Shown here: piece by piece, positions 34,208 to 42,158 of the stretch | How the letters are laid out: every line of letters begins with the position of its first letter | Position numbering within the stretch: the stretch's first letter is position 1 | From: JAJDZL01 sp965220665 | Lineage (GTDB): Bacteria; Pseudomonadota; Gammaproteobacteria; Arenicellales; JAJDZL01 | NCBI GenBank assembly: GCA_965220665.1 | Contig: CBDCQQ010000004.1 | Span: 496,001-560,000, forward strand | Length of the DNA stretch: 64,000 nucleotides | Reading direction: 5' to 3' | Position numbers and translations under genes: made by a program | The notes under the pieces: model-generated | Told to the model about the DNA's origin: nothing | Seen by the model: only the letters and a program-made list of their open reading frames with translations | Database searches by the model: none

Positions 34208-34494
34208 CCGACTGCTTTGGCCAATTCTCGCTTGCGGATTTCCTTGTACTGAGACTCAAAATCATCTCTGACTGACTTCGCAGCTTCTTCGGCAGAACCG
34301 TCTACTTCGTACCGTTTGCCTTTATTCCACTCCATCAGATATTCATCAGTTCCAGCAAGCTTTTTTTTCATGGCGATTAAGTCAATCAATTCCTGAAAGC
34401 GCTCACTCATAAGTTCCTTGTGAACTCCATTTGCGTCGCGCGCTTCGACCACGGACGGAATATCCTGCCAATACAGAATCTGAACTTTAGCCAT
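34204..34494 (-). CDS. Small conserved protein of the PF13769 ('virulence factor') type
   Basis: A 96-residue protein: VQILYWQDIPSVVEARDANG at the N-terminus, then ELMSERFQELIDLIAMKKKL, GTDEYLMEWNKGKRYEV and a charged helical tail. This pattern matches a small family annotated as virulence factor, with no proven function. From memory, such genes often sit beside methylenetetrahydrofolate reductase and corrinoid methyltransferase genes, as here. It converges with, and overlaps by 4 bp, the glycerate kinase gene. Confidence 0.65.
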   Translation of the reverse strand: MAKVQILYWQDIPSVVEARDANGVHKELMSERFQELIDLIAMKKKLAGTDEYLMEWNKGKRYEVDGSAEEAAKSVRDDFESQYKEIRKRELAKAVG

Positions 34495-34644
34495 GCTCCA
34501 ACCTCACACGAAAATTTTCAAATATTCAAGCATTAAAGGCATCATTGATACCGAATCAGTCGCTAGAATTGCATCTAGCGTATATTCCTAATATATTAAA
34601 ATATCGAGCAATTCTCAGCACCTATTTCACAACAGGTAGATCCG

Positions 34645-35178
34645 ATGTGGGCAAAAAGGTTTCCGGTTCCTGAATTTGACAGACATTCATTAAAAGACAT
34701 GGATTGGACGGCTCCTGAGATCAAATCAGGGCCTGATCTAAGCGAGCACGCTTGTATTGCAGTCGATGCGGATTCAGCTCTTTATGAACGATTCGGTTTC
34801 GTTGGTGATCATCTGATGGCGGTTGCCTGCAGCCTGCCTGACACCACCGTTGCCGTTTCTGGAAATTCATTCGCTTGGCCGATTCAACGCGCACTAATTC
34901 TTGACTCTCTTGACGCCGAGAACTGCCAGGTTATTGCAGATTGGAAAACACCGCGCCCCATGAACACCCGACTTGGTCCCGATGGTGGTATTACCATAAA
35001 CGTTTCCCAAGTTTTTGTGCTGATCGGAAATCAATACGCCGACCACTGGGTAGCAAACCGTATCATGCTGGACAATGATTGGGTTTCCGAGAGTGGCAAC
35101 GGCTATAGAATTTTGTCGTCAAGTGAATCCGAAATAAATGACTTCCACGATGTGGTCATTTACTTCGATTGGAATTAA
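34645..35178 (+). CDS. Hypothetical protein, 177 residues
   Basis: A 177-residue soluble protein that I do not recognise. It has no signal peptide or membrane segment and is acidic. Visible blocks are HACIAVDADSALYERFGFVG, LPDTTVAVSGNSFAWPIQRA and FVLIGNQYADHWVANRIMLD. It starts at ATG 34645, 52 bp before a metF-like gene on the same strand, so it probably belongs to the one-carbon transcription unit. A role linked to methyl transfer is guilt by association only. Confidence 0.7.
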   Translation: MWAKRFPVPEFDRHSLKDMDWTAPEIKSGPDLSEHACIAVDADSALYERFGFVGDHLMAVACSLPDTTVAVSGNSFAWPIQRALILDSLDAENCQVIADWKTPRPMNTRLGPDGGITINVSQVFVLIGNQYADHWVANRIMLDNDWVSESGNGYRILSSSESEINDFHDVVIYFDWN

Positions 35179-35229
35179 AATTGTCCGTCATAAAATTTTT
35201 CTTGACCTTCTGCAGGGTTCGTTAGTCCA

Positions 35230-36114
35230 TTGTCAGAATCCACTCAATATGCGCTAAGTCGACTCGTTCGGGGCTATTCAGTCGAAACAACCCCAGGGGC
35301 GGCAACCAAGATTCCAGATTACCGCCTCATTTTGCCTGCGGGAACGACTGTTTACGTCACTTTGCTTCCGGGTTCAACCATTGACGACACGATTACCGTT
35401 TGCATACGGCTGGCAAAAGAAGGATTTAATCCAGTTCCACATTACGCAGCGCGACAAATTTCAAACCGGCAGAAAGTTGCATCATCACTTCAGCGATTCT
35501 GCGACGAAGCAGGAGGCACACAAGTGTTGGTGCTTGCCGGCAGTTCAAGCCAACCCGTCGGAGAATATGAAAACTCCATGCAACTTCTGGAAACCGGACT
35601 TTTCGATCAGATGGGCATTTCCAGAATAGGAGTAGCTGGGCATCCGGAAGGTAGCCCAGACATTTCTGCTCGGGCATTGGAAGACGCTCTGAAATGGAAA
35701 AACCAGTTAGCACAGCGAACTGACGCAAAAATGTATCTCGTGACACAGTTCTGTTTTGAAGCTAAAGCTGTTATTGAATGGGAAAATCAACTGGCTGAAC
35801 TTGGTAATAAACTACCCGTTCACATCGGTATTCCAGGCGTCGCAACAATTGGAACACTTCTTAAGCACGCTGCGGCCTGTGGAATCGGTCCATCCATGAA
35901 TTTTCTGAAAAAACAGGCGCGTAGCGCCAGGAAATTACTTCAAAATTCCACACCTGAGCAGTTGCTTTGCGACATTGCTCAGCACCGCAATTGGAATTCA
36001 GACACAATGATCGAAAAGTTGCACGTTTATCCGCTTGGTGGTTTAAGAAAATCCGCCGAGTGGCTAGAGCGCTTTCAGTCGGAGGCTGAAACTCGCAGCA
36101 AAAGTGTCGCCTGA
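35230..36114 (+). CDS. Methylenetetrahydrofolate reductase family protein
   Basis: A 294-residue FAD-dependent TIM-barrel enzyme interconverting 5-methyl-THF and 5,10-methylene-THF. It starts at TTG 35230. YSVETTPGAATKI, NPVPHYAARQIS, TQVLVLAGSSSQ, RIGVAGHPEGSP and YLVTQFCFEAKAV follow the MetF barrel order. The N-terminal ETTP replaces the usual EFFPP, as in MetF2-type proteins of corrinoid methyl-transfer loci (for example chloromethane use). In that context it would oxidise methyl-THF produced by the methyltransferase system at 38475-45810. Confidence 0.85.
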   Translation: MSESTQYALSRLVRGYSVETTPGAATKIPDYRLILPAGTTVYVTLLPGSTIDDTITVCIRLAKEGFNPVPHYAARQISNRQKVASSLQRFCDEAGGTQVLVLAGSSSQPVGEYENSMQLLETGLFDQMGISRIGVAGHPEGSPDISARALEDALKWKNQLAQRTDAKMYLVTQFCFEAKAVIEWENQLAELGNKLPVHIGIPGVATIGTLLKHAAACGIGPSMNFLKKQARSARKLLQNSTPEQLLCDIAQHRNWNSDTMIEKLHVYPLGGLRKSAEWLERFQSEAETRSKSVA

Positions 36115-36499
36115 TTTTTGTCTAGCACGTTTCTCAAAGATTTCTCAACGTGCCATCCGATCATCAGCTGTTCAAGTAGCTGAATCGGCCACTAGGAGTA
36201 GATCAGGAATCCAGTTTGCCCAATCTGAGAAATACCATCGGCGGTGAGTTTCTCTGAACGTTTGTTATGGCATTCTTCGGAGTTGGACCGTACAGTCAGC
36301 TGTCATCTCGTGAGATCAGTTTGCAGGAGTAGTTAGCGAAAACGGTGCAGTACGTCAAATATACCGACGCAATTTCAGTTTTGAGTTTGAGTTGGAAGAT
36401 ACCTGAATCAAGGCAAACTTGGAACTCAGTTTAGTAGTGCCATGGTATTTGGCGAAAACTTCCCTAACCCTGCAGTTTTCAGCACAACAGTAGAATCAT
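36115..36499. other. Gene-free stretch between metF-like and aquaporin genes
   Basis: A 385-base gap between convergent genes with no frame worth calling. No clear terminator was found. Confidence 0.5.
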
Positions 36500-37183
36500 T
36501 TAACTTTGCGTGCCTAACTCCTCACTTGTGTAAAGTCGGTTTGCTACAAACAAGGCAATTACAGCACCGATAAACTGTGCGATGATGAACATCGGTGCAT
36601 GCGCTGGCAGAATTCCGGAAAAAGTATCTGTAAAACTGCGGGCGATTGTTACTGCAGGATTGGCAAATGATGTCGACGCTGTGAACCAGTATCCAGCGGT
36701 GATATACAGACCCACTGCCAAAGGCACGGCACTAGGTCTAGCACGCAAAGTGGCCAGTATTGTCAGTACGAGGCCAAAAGTCGCAATACCTTCGGAGAAC
36801 CACTGAGAGTCTCCGGTTCGAATTTTCTGTGAAAGCTGAAACAGCGGTTCCTCAAACATGTAGTGAGCTGCCAGCATTCCGACTAGACCACCTAAAACCT
36901 GAACCAAGATGTAAATGGTTGCCCGGTTCCAGGAAATGTCTTTTTTCAGAGCAAACGCCAAGGTCACCGCAGGATTGAAGTGGGCGCCAGAAACGGGACC
37001 TAGCATCGTAATAAGCACCACCAAAATTGCACCAGTTGCGATCGTGTTGCCTAAAAGTGCAATTGCCACATTGCCACCAGCGAGAGTTTCGCCCATTATT
37101 CCTGAACCGATTACGGTGGCAAGGAGCAAGGCTGTTCCTAGCCACTCGGCTAGAAGTGCTCTGGCAAAAGGGTTCCAATTCAT
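36500..37183 (-). CDS. Aquaporin/aquaglyceroporin (AqpS-like) of an ars operon
   Basis: A 227-residue MIP-family channel with six membrane helices and two NPA boxes: GAHFNPAVTLAFAL (NPA 70-72) and FANPAVTIARSF (NPA 175-177). It is the last gene of a minus-strand group arsR-arsI-aqp. In Sinorhizobium an ars-linked aquaglyceroporin (AqpS) lets arsenite leave the cell; the same role fits here, with arsenite produced inside by the ArsI enzyme. No ArsB or ACR3 pump is present in the window. Confidence 0.85.
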   Translation of the reverse strand: MNWNPFARALLAEWLGTALLLATVIGSGIMGETLAGGNVAIALLGNTIATGAILVVLITMLGPVSGAHFNPAVTLAFALKKDISWNRATIYILVQVLGGLVGMLAAHYMFEEPLFQLSQKIRTGDSQWFSEGIATFGLVLTILATLRARPSAVPLAVGLYITAGYWFTASTSFANPAVTIARSFTDTFSGILPAHAPMFIIAQFIGAVIALFVANRLYTSEELGTQS

Positions 37184-37228
37184 GATGACAGTCCGGAAAT
37201 GGTAAAGAAACGTGTTGTACTGAAGCGC

Positions 37229-37633
37229 CTATAACGCATCAATCTGTTCTTGCTGGGTGATTCCGAATTGATCCAAATCGTGACGGTGAGTCAGAAATAC
37301 TTCCCATTTTTCGTCGGCAATACCCTTTACCCAAGCTTTATCCATTGTGGCATGACAGCAGTCTAATCGTTCCATTTCAAGAAACGGTTGACCGGAATCA
37401 CGTACACGGTGAGCAAGGTCTTCAAGTTCTTCATCACAGTCAGCCTGAATTCCCACATGATCCACTCCCTGAAAACTTGAGTTTCTACAGATTGCAAAAT
37501 TCACGGCAGGATTATCTACATCCCACTTGGCATATCCGTCCTTTAAGACTTTTGGATCCCTTTTAAACAGCCCAGTATAGAATGCTATTGCAGAATCGAA
37601 GTCTTTAACAGCTAACGATAGATGAAGTTTCAT
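37229..37633 (-). CDS. arsI: ArsI/CadI-type vicinal-oxygen-chelate protein (C-As lyase)
   Basis: A 134-residue metalloenzyme. Predicted Fe(II) ligands are His in KLHLSLAV, His in GVDHVGIQ and Glu in KWEVFLTH; DCCHAT has the vicinal Cys pair that binds trivalent organoarsenical in ArsI. These match the arrangement known for ArsI, which splits the C-As bond of methylarsenite using O2. ATG 37633 has AGGAG upstream. It lies between arsR and an aquaporin gene. CadI-like annotations exist for the family, but the Cys pair and neighbours favour ArsI. Confidence 0.87.
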   Translation of the reverse strand: MKLHLSLAVKDFDSAIAFYTGLFKRDPKVLKDGYAKWDVDNPAVNFAICRNSSFQGVDHVGIQADCDEELEDLAHRVRDSGQPFLEMERLDCCHATMDKAWVKGIADEKWEVFLTHRHDLDQFGITQQEQIDAL

Positions 37634-37662
37634 CAATTTTTCTCCTGTATTGAAAATGGAAT

Positions 37663-37986
37663 TTATTCATTCGGCAGACACGCTTCTGCCGTTTTGGGTT
37701 CATCAACACAACATTCTTCAAGTAAGTAATTGACCAGTTCATGTATATGGTCATAATTGGCACGATTAATAACAGTTCGTCCGCACTTTTGCTGATCGAT
37801 TAAACCGCCGTCAGCGAGTGCACGGAGGTGGTGTGCCAGTGTAGATGCAGGAATGTCGAGTCGATGCTGGATTGCACCTACGCTAAGGCCACTAGGGCCT
37901 GCGCGCACGAGCGAACGCAACACTTTCAATCGCGCATCAGAACCGATTGCTGAAAATCCTTTGGACGCTTGTAGTGTACAGATCAT
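37663..37986 (-). CDS. arsR: ArsR-family metalloregulator
   Basis: A 107-residue winged-helix repressor: SDARLKVLRSLVRAGPSGLS, then IPASTLAHHLRALADGGLID as recognition helices. It lacks the ELCVCDL site of classic ArsR and instead has a C-terminal Cys pair (LLEECCVDE) plus another Cys (AEACLP), like the Acidithiobacillus-type ArsR that senses arsenite with C-terminal thiols. It heads the arsR-arsI-aqp operon. ATG 37984-37986 is chosen; a GTG lies one codon upstream. A short palindrome ATATCGATAT (37993-38002) just before the gene could be part of the operator. Confidence 0.87.
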   Translation of the reverse strand: MICTLQASKGFSAIGSDARLKVLRSLVRAGPSGLSVGAIQHRLDIPASTLAHHLRALADGGLIDQQKCGRTVINRANYDHIHELVNYLLEECCVDEPKTAEACLPNE

Positions 37987-38474
37987 CACTATATATCGAT
38001 ATTACTAATTATATAGTTCTTTTTTCAAGAAATTTTGTAAAAGGTAATGGAATAGAGCTACAGTTTGCATCCCCAGTAGTGGGTGCTGCCACAGCACTCC
38101 ATACCCACGGTGCAAGGCACCAGTCGATTAAAATTGAATCTGAAACATGTTTTTGCCAGATCCAGTCCAATTATGCTAATATTGCCGATCATTTCATTTG
38201 CTTCCATGGGTGTTTTTCCCGCTACTGATAAAATCGATCAGTTATTCCGACTGCCTACAAATCATCTTTCGACTCCATTCGAGGAAAGCGTCCGTTCAAT
38301 TGCTTTTGTCAATATCTCGTAGACTGTCCGATACTAAAGATTAAACAGCCTGTTTCCTTGTTCGCTGAACTCTGAAAACGAATTTGATTCCAATAAAATC
38401 TGGAGAGTGAATAAAGAACAAGTGTCTTTTCATTTTCTGATATATTTTTGATATACCAAAATAGATCAATTAAT
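37987..38474. other. Divergent promoter region between arsR and the corrinoid gene cluster
   Basis: A 488-base region between divergent transcription units; both sets of promoters should be here. An ATATCGATAT palindrome lies at 37993-38002. I looked for a cobalamin riboswitch (B12-box GCCACTG) in front of the corrinoid operon and did not find one. AT-rich sequence repeating GATATA (about 38440-38458) lies just before the operon and might be the binding site of the GntR regulator at its end. Confidence 0.4.
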
Positions 38475-39140
38475 ATGAGCACGACACTGAACCTGGTTCG
38501 CGGTCAGGCTACAACGCTGGAACTTGACATCCCGGAACCAAAACTCGATGGAATACTCAAAATTCAGGGATACAAAAACCTGGAGAAGGTCAGAAAAGTC
38601 ATACGCGCATCGGCGCTGACAGCGCGGGAAAAATTCATCGAAAAAACGAAACCAATTGTCTCCTACCGAATTGTCGATGTACATTCTGTCGACAATAGCG
38701 GTGTGGTACTTGGCAACGGCATTCATCTGCAAAGTGAGATTTTTAAACAATACCTGAGTCAATCAGTTGAAGCGGTGGTTTTTGTATTGACTGTTGGCAG
38801 GGAAATCGATGAACAGACGATAAAGTGGATGGACGAGGAGAAACTGGTTGAAGCGCTGTTTTTGGAATCTGCGGCCTGGCTGGGTGTCGAAGATGCAACT
38901 AAACAGTTTGTCCTGATGGTTCGAAGTTGGGCAATGCAACAGTCGATGAGAATGACCAGGCGACTGGGTCCGGGATACTCCTATCCCATTGATGGAAAGC
39001 AGGTTATGTGGGATTTAACTGACCAAAAACCACTGTTTGATCTTGTAGATGATCCTGATATGCCCGTCAAACTGCTAGAAAGTGCTGCAATGTTACCGAA
39101 GATGTCGCGCTCAGGATTATTTGGACTGATCCCTACTTAA
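38475..39140 (+). CDS. MetH activation-domain-like protein (corrinoid reactivation)
   Basis: A 221-residue protein related to the stand-alone vitamin-B12-dependent methionine synthase activation domain. YKNLEKVRKVIRASALTARE, EAVVFVLTVGREIDEQ, LVEALFLESAAWLGVEDATK and RRLGPGYSYPIDGKQVMWDL (the RxxxGY SAM-site region) are the visible blocks. MetH activation domains use SAM and a reductant to re-methylate inactive cob(II)alamin. Here it is the first gene of the corrinoid cluster. ATG 38475 is preferred over an upstream start at 38448. It probably serves the corrinoid protein at 41418-42155. Confidence 0.75.
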   Translation: MSTTLNLVRGQATTLELDIPEPKLDGILKIQGYKNLEKVRKVIRASALTAREKFIEKTKPIVSYRIVDVHSVDNSGVVLGNGIHLQSEIFKQYLSQSVEAVVFVLTVGREIDEQTIKWMDEEKLVEALFLESAAWLGVEDATKQFVLMVRSWAMQQSMRMTRRLGPGYSYPIDGKQVMWDLTDQKPLFDLVDDPDMPVKLLESAAMLPKMSRSGLFGLIPT

Positions 39141-39159
39141 CTGACACAAATTCTGAACA

Positions 39160-40194
39160 ATGAAAGTAGCCAACAATGGTCTCATCATCATCGGTGAGAA
39201 CTTTAACGCCACTCGAAAGATCAAGGCATCTAGCCCACGCGTACTGCGCGAAGAAGGGAAGTGGTATGTCACTTACACACAGCTAGATGGTTCGCAAGGA
39301 AGATTGGATGTGACTGATACCATCCCTGAAGACCCGAATCAGCAACGTGTGTTTGCAATTCCGCATATCGCCGAAGCGTGCCGACAAAAAAATATGGATT
39401 ACATAACTTGGGCGATTAAGTCTCAGGAAGCTGCAGGCGCCCATATCATCGATCTCTGTGTCGATGAAATGTCGGTCTACCCGGAGGAACGCTATGATTG
39501 GATGCGCTGGCTGATAACCACCGCACAAAGCATTACCTCAACCGTAGTCTCGATTGACTCGTCAGATTCAAACACGATTTACGCAGGACTTGAAGCACAT
39601 GATGGCTCTATCAGCAGACCAGCAATCAATTCGTTTAACCTTGAAGACGGTAGACAGGTTCTCGTTGATATGGCTCGGGAAAGAAATGCAATTCTGTTTG
39701 CTAACGCCAGCGGCAATCGAGGTATGCCGCAGAATGAAACTGAACGCATTGACAACCTGGAAAAATGCATGCAGATGATGGATGAAGGAAACATCTCGAT
39801 GGAAGATCGATTTTTGGATCCATTGGTGTTTCCGATTGGCGCAGGCCCTGATTTCGGCAACCACTACCTTGATGCCGTACGAGAATTGCGAGCTCGCTAC
39901 CCCGAGGTGCACATATTTGGAGGACACAGCAACGTTTCATTTGGACTGCCGCAGCGAAAAATTCTCAACCATGCCTTTGTCGTCCTCTCTATCATGTCAG
40001 GCTGCGATGCATTGATGATCGATCCGATCATGAACCAGGTTAAACCGTTTGATGATTTTCGATTTGCGGCAAACTCACTGACCGCAAAGGATGAATTTTC
40101 GGTAGCTTACCTGAAGTACATCCGATCTCTTAGCCGACGCTCGACGCGTCCAGCAAGAAAGCCAAAAGCAACCGCGCAGGTGGCATCAGGCTAA
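39160..40194 (+). CDS. Methyltetrahydrofolate:corrinoid methyltransferase (pterin-binding family)
   Basis: A 344-residue TIM-barrel protein of the dihydropteroate synthase/MeTr family that moves a methyl group between methyl-corrinoid and tetrahydrofolate. IIGENFNATRK (9-19) is the pterin-site opening, HIIDLCVDEMS the Asp strand, VVSIDSSDS and FGGHSNVSFGLPQRKILNHA the later pterin-binding strands, matching MeTr. A basic Lys/Arg-rich tail is unusual. It lies 19 bp after the activation-domain gene and 44 bp before the URO-D gene. It would be the MT-II component, making methyl-THF for MetF. Confidence 0.85.
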   Translation: MKVANNGLIIIGENFNATRKIKASSPRVLREEGKWYVTYTQLDGSQGRLDVTDTIPEDPNQQRVFAIPHIAEACRQKNMDYITWAIKSQEAAGAHIIDLCVDEMSVYPEERYDWMRWLITTAQSITSTVVSIDSSDSNTIYAGLEAHDGSISRPAINSFNLEDGRQVLVDMARERNAILFANASGNRGMPQNETERIDNLEKCMQMMDEGNISMEDRFLDPLVFPIGAGPDFGNHYLDAVRELRARYPEVHIFGGHSNVSFGLPQRKILNHAFVVLSIMSGCDALMIDPIMNQVKPFDDFRFAANSLTAKDEFSVAYLKYIRSLSRRSTRPARKPKATAQVASG

Positions 40195-40238
40195 GAGAAG
40201 ATCACACAGACACAGATGCAACCACAGGGAGACTCAGT

Positions 40239-41408
40239 ATGAAAGAACTGTTACCGCGTGAGCGATTTGCACGTGCCGTCAGACACGAAAAAGTTGACCG
40301 AGTGCCACTGCTGTACCGAATGAAAAGTGAAGCGAAAGAAAAAATAGCTCGCATATATGGTGTTACAAAGACTGGTACCGGCATGAAGCACAATCCCGAA
40401 CTGGAACTTCGGCTCGGCAATGATGCCATCATCTACCAGATCGGAATCAATGCACAATTTTCGCATCGACCTATCAAAATTGGTGAGACATGGTACAACC
40501 ACTTCGGTGTCGGTTATGGGAAAAGCGGTCTTAAGGGTCGCACTGCCGAGGAACACGAAGAGTTCACTAAGACCCAGGAATTCTGGGGGCCTGCCAAAGT
40601 TGTTCCGGAAAACTTTCCCAATTTTCATCCCATTACCTCACTGGAAGATCTAAAGAACTATACCTGGCCTGACCCCGCCGATCCCGCACTGCTAGATCCA
40701 ATCAAAACGCTATTGGAAGAGTACCAGGACGAGTATTTCATCATTGTTGATCTTTCATCAACCTTGATCGAGGCCGCATATGCACACATTGTTGGGACTC
40801 AGAACTTCTTCCTCTATATGTTTGATCAGCCTGAATTAATTGATGGCGTACTTGATGGATTGACCGAGTACTACACCCAACTTGGCAAGAATGTAATTGA
40901 CCTGGGCATTGACATGATTCGGGTCGGAGACGATGTCGGCGCTCAACAATCGATGATGATTTCACCGCTCCAATGGCGACAGCTTGCAAAACCTCGTTTT
41001 AAGTATATGTTTGATGAATTTCGTAAGTCGAACAAGGAAATTTTCATCAAACTGCATTCGTGCGGAGACTACTCGCCCATCATTGCCGATATGATCGAAC
41101 TCGGCGTTGATCTATCAGGATTGATGCAACCAACTGGTGGCAACAAAAACCAGGTCGAAATCAAGAAACGGTATGGCAACGATATCGCTCTCATCGGTGG
41201 TTTTGATGTACAGCGACTTTTACCGCGCGGTCAGGTCGAGCAGGTTCGCCAGGGCGTTTGCGAGGTCATGAAAAATCTGGCGGTAGATGGTGGATACATC
41301 TTTTCACCGTCTCACTATATTCTGGCAGATGTACCTATTCAGAATATCTTCGCGATGTTGGAAGCACAGCGGGATTTTGGAACATACGGAAGTTACCCAT
41401 TGAACTGA
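40239..41408 (+). CDS. URO-D-superfamily corrinoid methyltransferase (MtaA/CmuA/MtvB type)
   Basis: A 389-residue barrel protein of the uroporphyrinogen decarboxylase superfamily, but in a methyltransferase context. LPRERFARAVRHEKVDRVPL is the typical N-terminus. FIKLHSCGDYSPII has the H-x-C part of the zinc site seen in MtaA/MtbA/CmuA-like enzymes, and IALIGGFDVQRLLP with YIFSPSHYILADVPIQNIFA closes the barrel. It probably transfers a methyl group from the growth substrate to the corrinoid protein (MT-I). The substrate is not readable; methoxylated compounds, halomethanes and methylamines are all used by relatives. It is preceded by GGGAG. Confidence 0.82.
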   Translation: MKELLPRERFARAVRHEKVDRVPLLYRMKSEAKEKIARIYGVTKTGTGMKHNPELELRLGNDAIIYQIGINAQFSHRPIKIGETWYNHFGVGYGKSGLKGRTAEEHEEFTKTQEFWGPAKVVPENFPNFHPITSLEDLKNYTWPDPADPALLDPIKTLLEEYQDEYFIIVDLSSTLIEAAYAHIVGTQNFFLYMFDQPELIDGVLDGLTEYYTQLGKNVIDLGIDMIRVGDDVGAQQSMMISPLQWRQLAKPRFKYMFDEFRKSNKEIFIKLHSCGDYSPIIADMIELGVDLSGLMQPTGGNKNQVEIKKRYGNDIALIGGFDVQRLLPRGQVEQVRQGVCEVMKNLAVDGGYIFSPSHYILADVPIQNIFAMLEAQRDFGTYGSYPLN

Positions 41409-41417
41409 GTAAAAAAA

Positions 41418-42155
41418 TTGAATACAGAATTTTTAGATTACGAGGGCCCGGAAGAGCCCGAACTGCAAATACCGGAAGGTTGGGAAAGTCGTGCCCCCGA
41501 GGGGTGGGAATGGCAGACCCTCTGGGAGGCGGTAGAAACCGGCGACCATATATACACTGACGAGCGCGTGCGTGAAAGCATAGAGATGGGCATTGACCCG
41601 CGTATTATTCTGGATGACGGTTTGTTTCCGGGATTTGATCTACAGGCCGACCGATTCAGTGCAATGGTAATATTCATTCCGGAGATGTTGATCACAGCCA
41701 GAGCCATGAAAGCTGGTCTGGCGCTGATTCGTCCCCTACTCGCGGCACAGGCAGAAAAGCCCATCGGTACATTCGTAATTGGCACGGTGCTCGGTGACAT
41801 GCATGACATCGGACAATCCATTGTGACCATAATGCTAGAGAATGCTGGTTTTAATGTAATAAATCTTGGCACAGATGTCCATCCTGATAAATTCATTGAG
41901 ACAGCACTCAATGAAAAAGCGGACCTGGTCGGTTTTTCAGCACTGCTTTCAACGACGGTTTACTATCAGAAGGTGACGATCGAAGAATTTCAAAATGCAG
42001 GACACCGAGAAAAAGTAAAAATTCTGATCGGCGGTGCCCCAACCTCCCCGGAATGGGCTGAAGAATGCGGGGCAGATGGTTGGGGTAAAGATGCTGTTGA
42101 GGCAGTCAGACTAGCGTTAAGACTGGTGGAAACCTCGCGCGAAGCCTGGGCGTAA
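41418..42155 (+). CDS. Cobalamin-binding corrinoid protein
   Basis: A 245-residue methyl carrier starting at TTG 41418. The N-terminal cap helical bundle contains MVIFIPEMLITARAMKAG, and the Rossmann domain has GTVLGDMHDIGQSI, where D127-M-H129-x-x-G132 is the cobalamin lower-ligand motif; GFSALLSTTVYYQ and VKILIGGAPTSPEWAEECGA are further B12-site segments. An acidic 40-residue N-terminal extension with repeats of PEGWE is not typical. It sits 9 bp after the URO-D gene and 3 bp before the RACo-like gene, so all are co-translated. Confidence 0.9.
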   Translation: MNTEFLDYEGPEEPELQIPEGWESRAPEGWEWQTLWEAVETGDHIYTDERVRESIEMGIDPRIILDDGLFPGFDLQADRFSAMVIFIPEMLITARAMKAGLALIRPLLAAQAEKPIGTFVIGTVLGDMHDIGQSIVTIMLENAGFNVINLGTDVHPDKFIETALNEKADLVGFSALLSTTVYYQKVTIEEFQNAGHREKVKILIGGAPTSPEWAEECGADGWGKDAVEAVRLALRLVETSREAWA

Positions 42156-42158
42156 AAA

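Noticed and set aside
38041..38130. Possible cobalamin riboswitch before the corrinoid operon
   Set aside because: A GC-containing foldable segment exists, but the conserved B12 box was not found and the order of elements does not fit.
40239..41408. Calling the URO-D protein a heme-pathway uroporphyrinogen decarboxylase
   Set aside because: The H-x-C zinc-type motif and the surrounding corrinoid genes fit the methyltransferase branch of the superfamily better.
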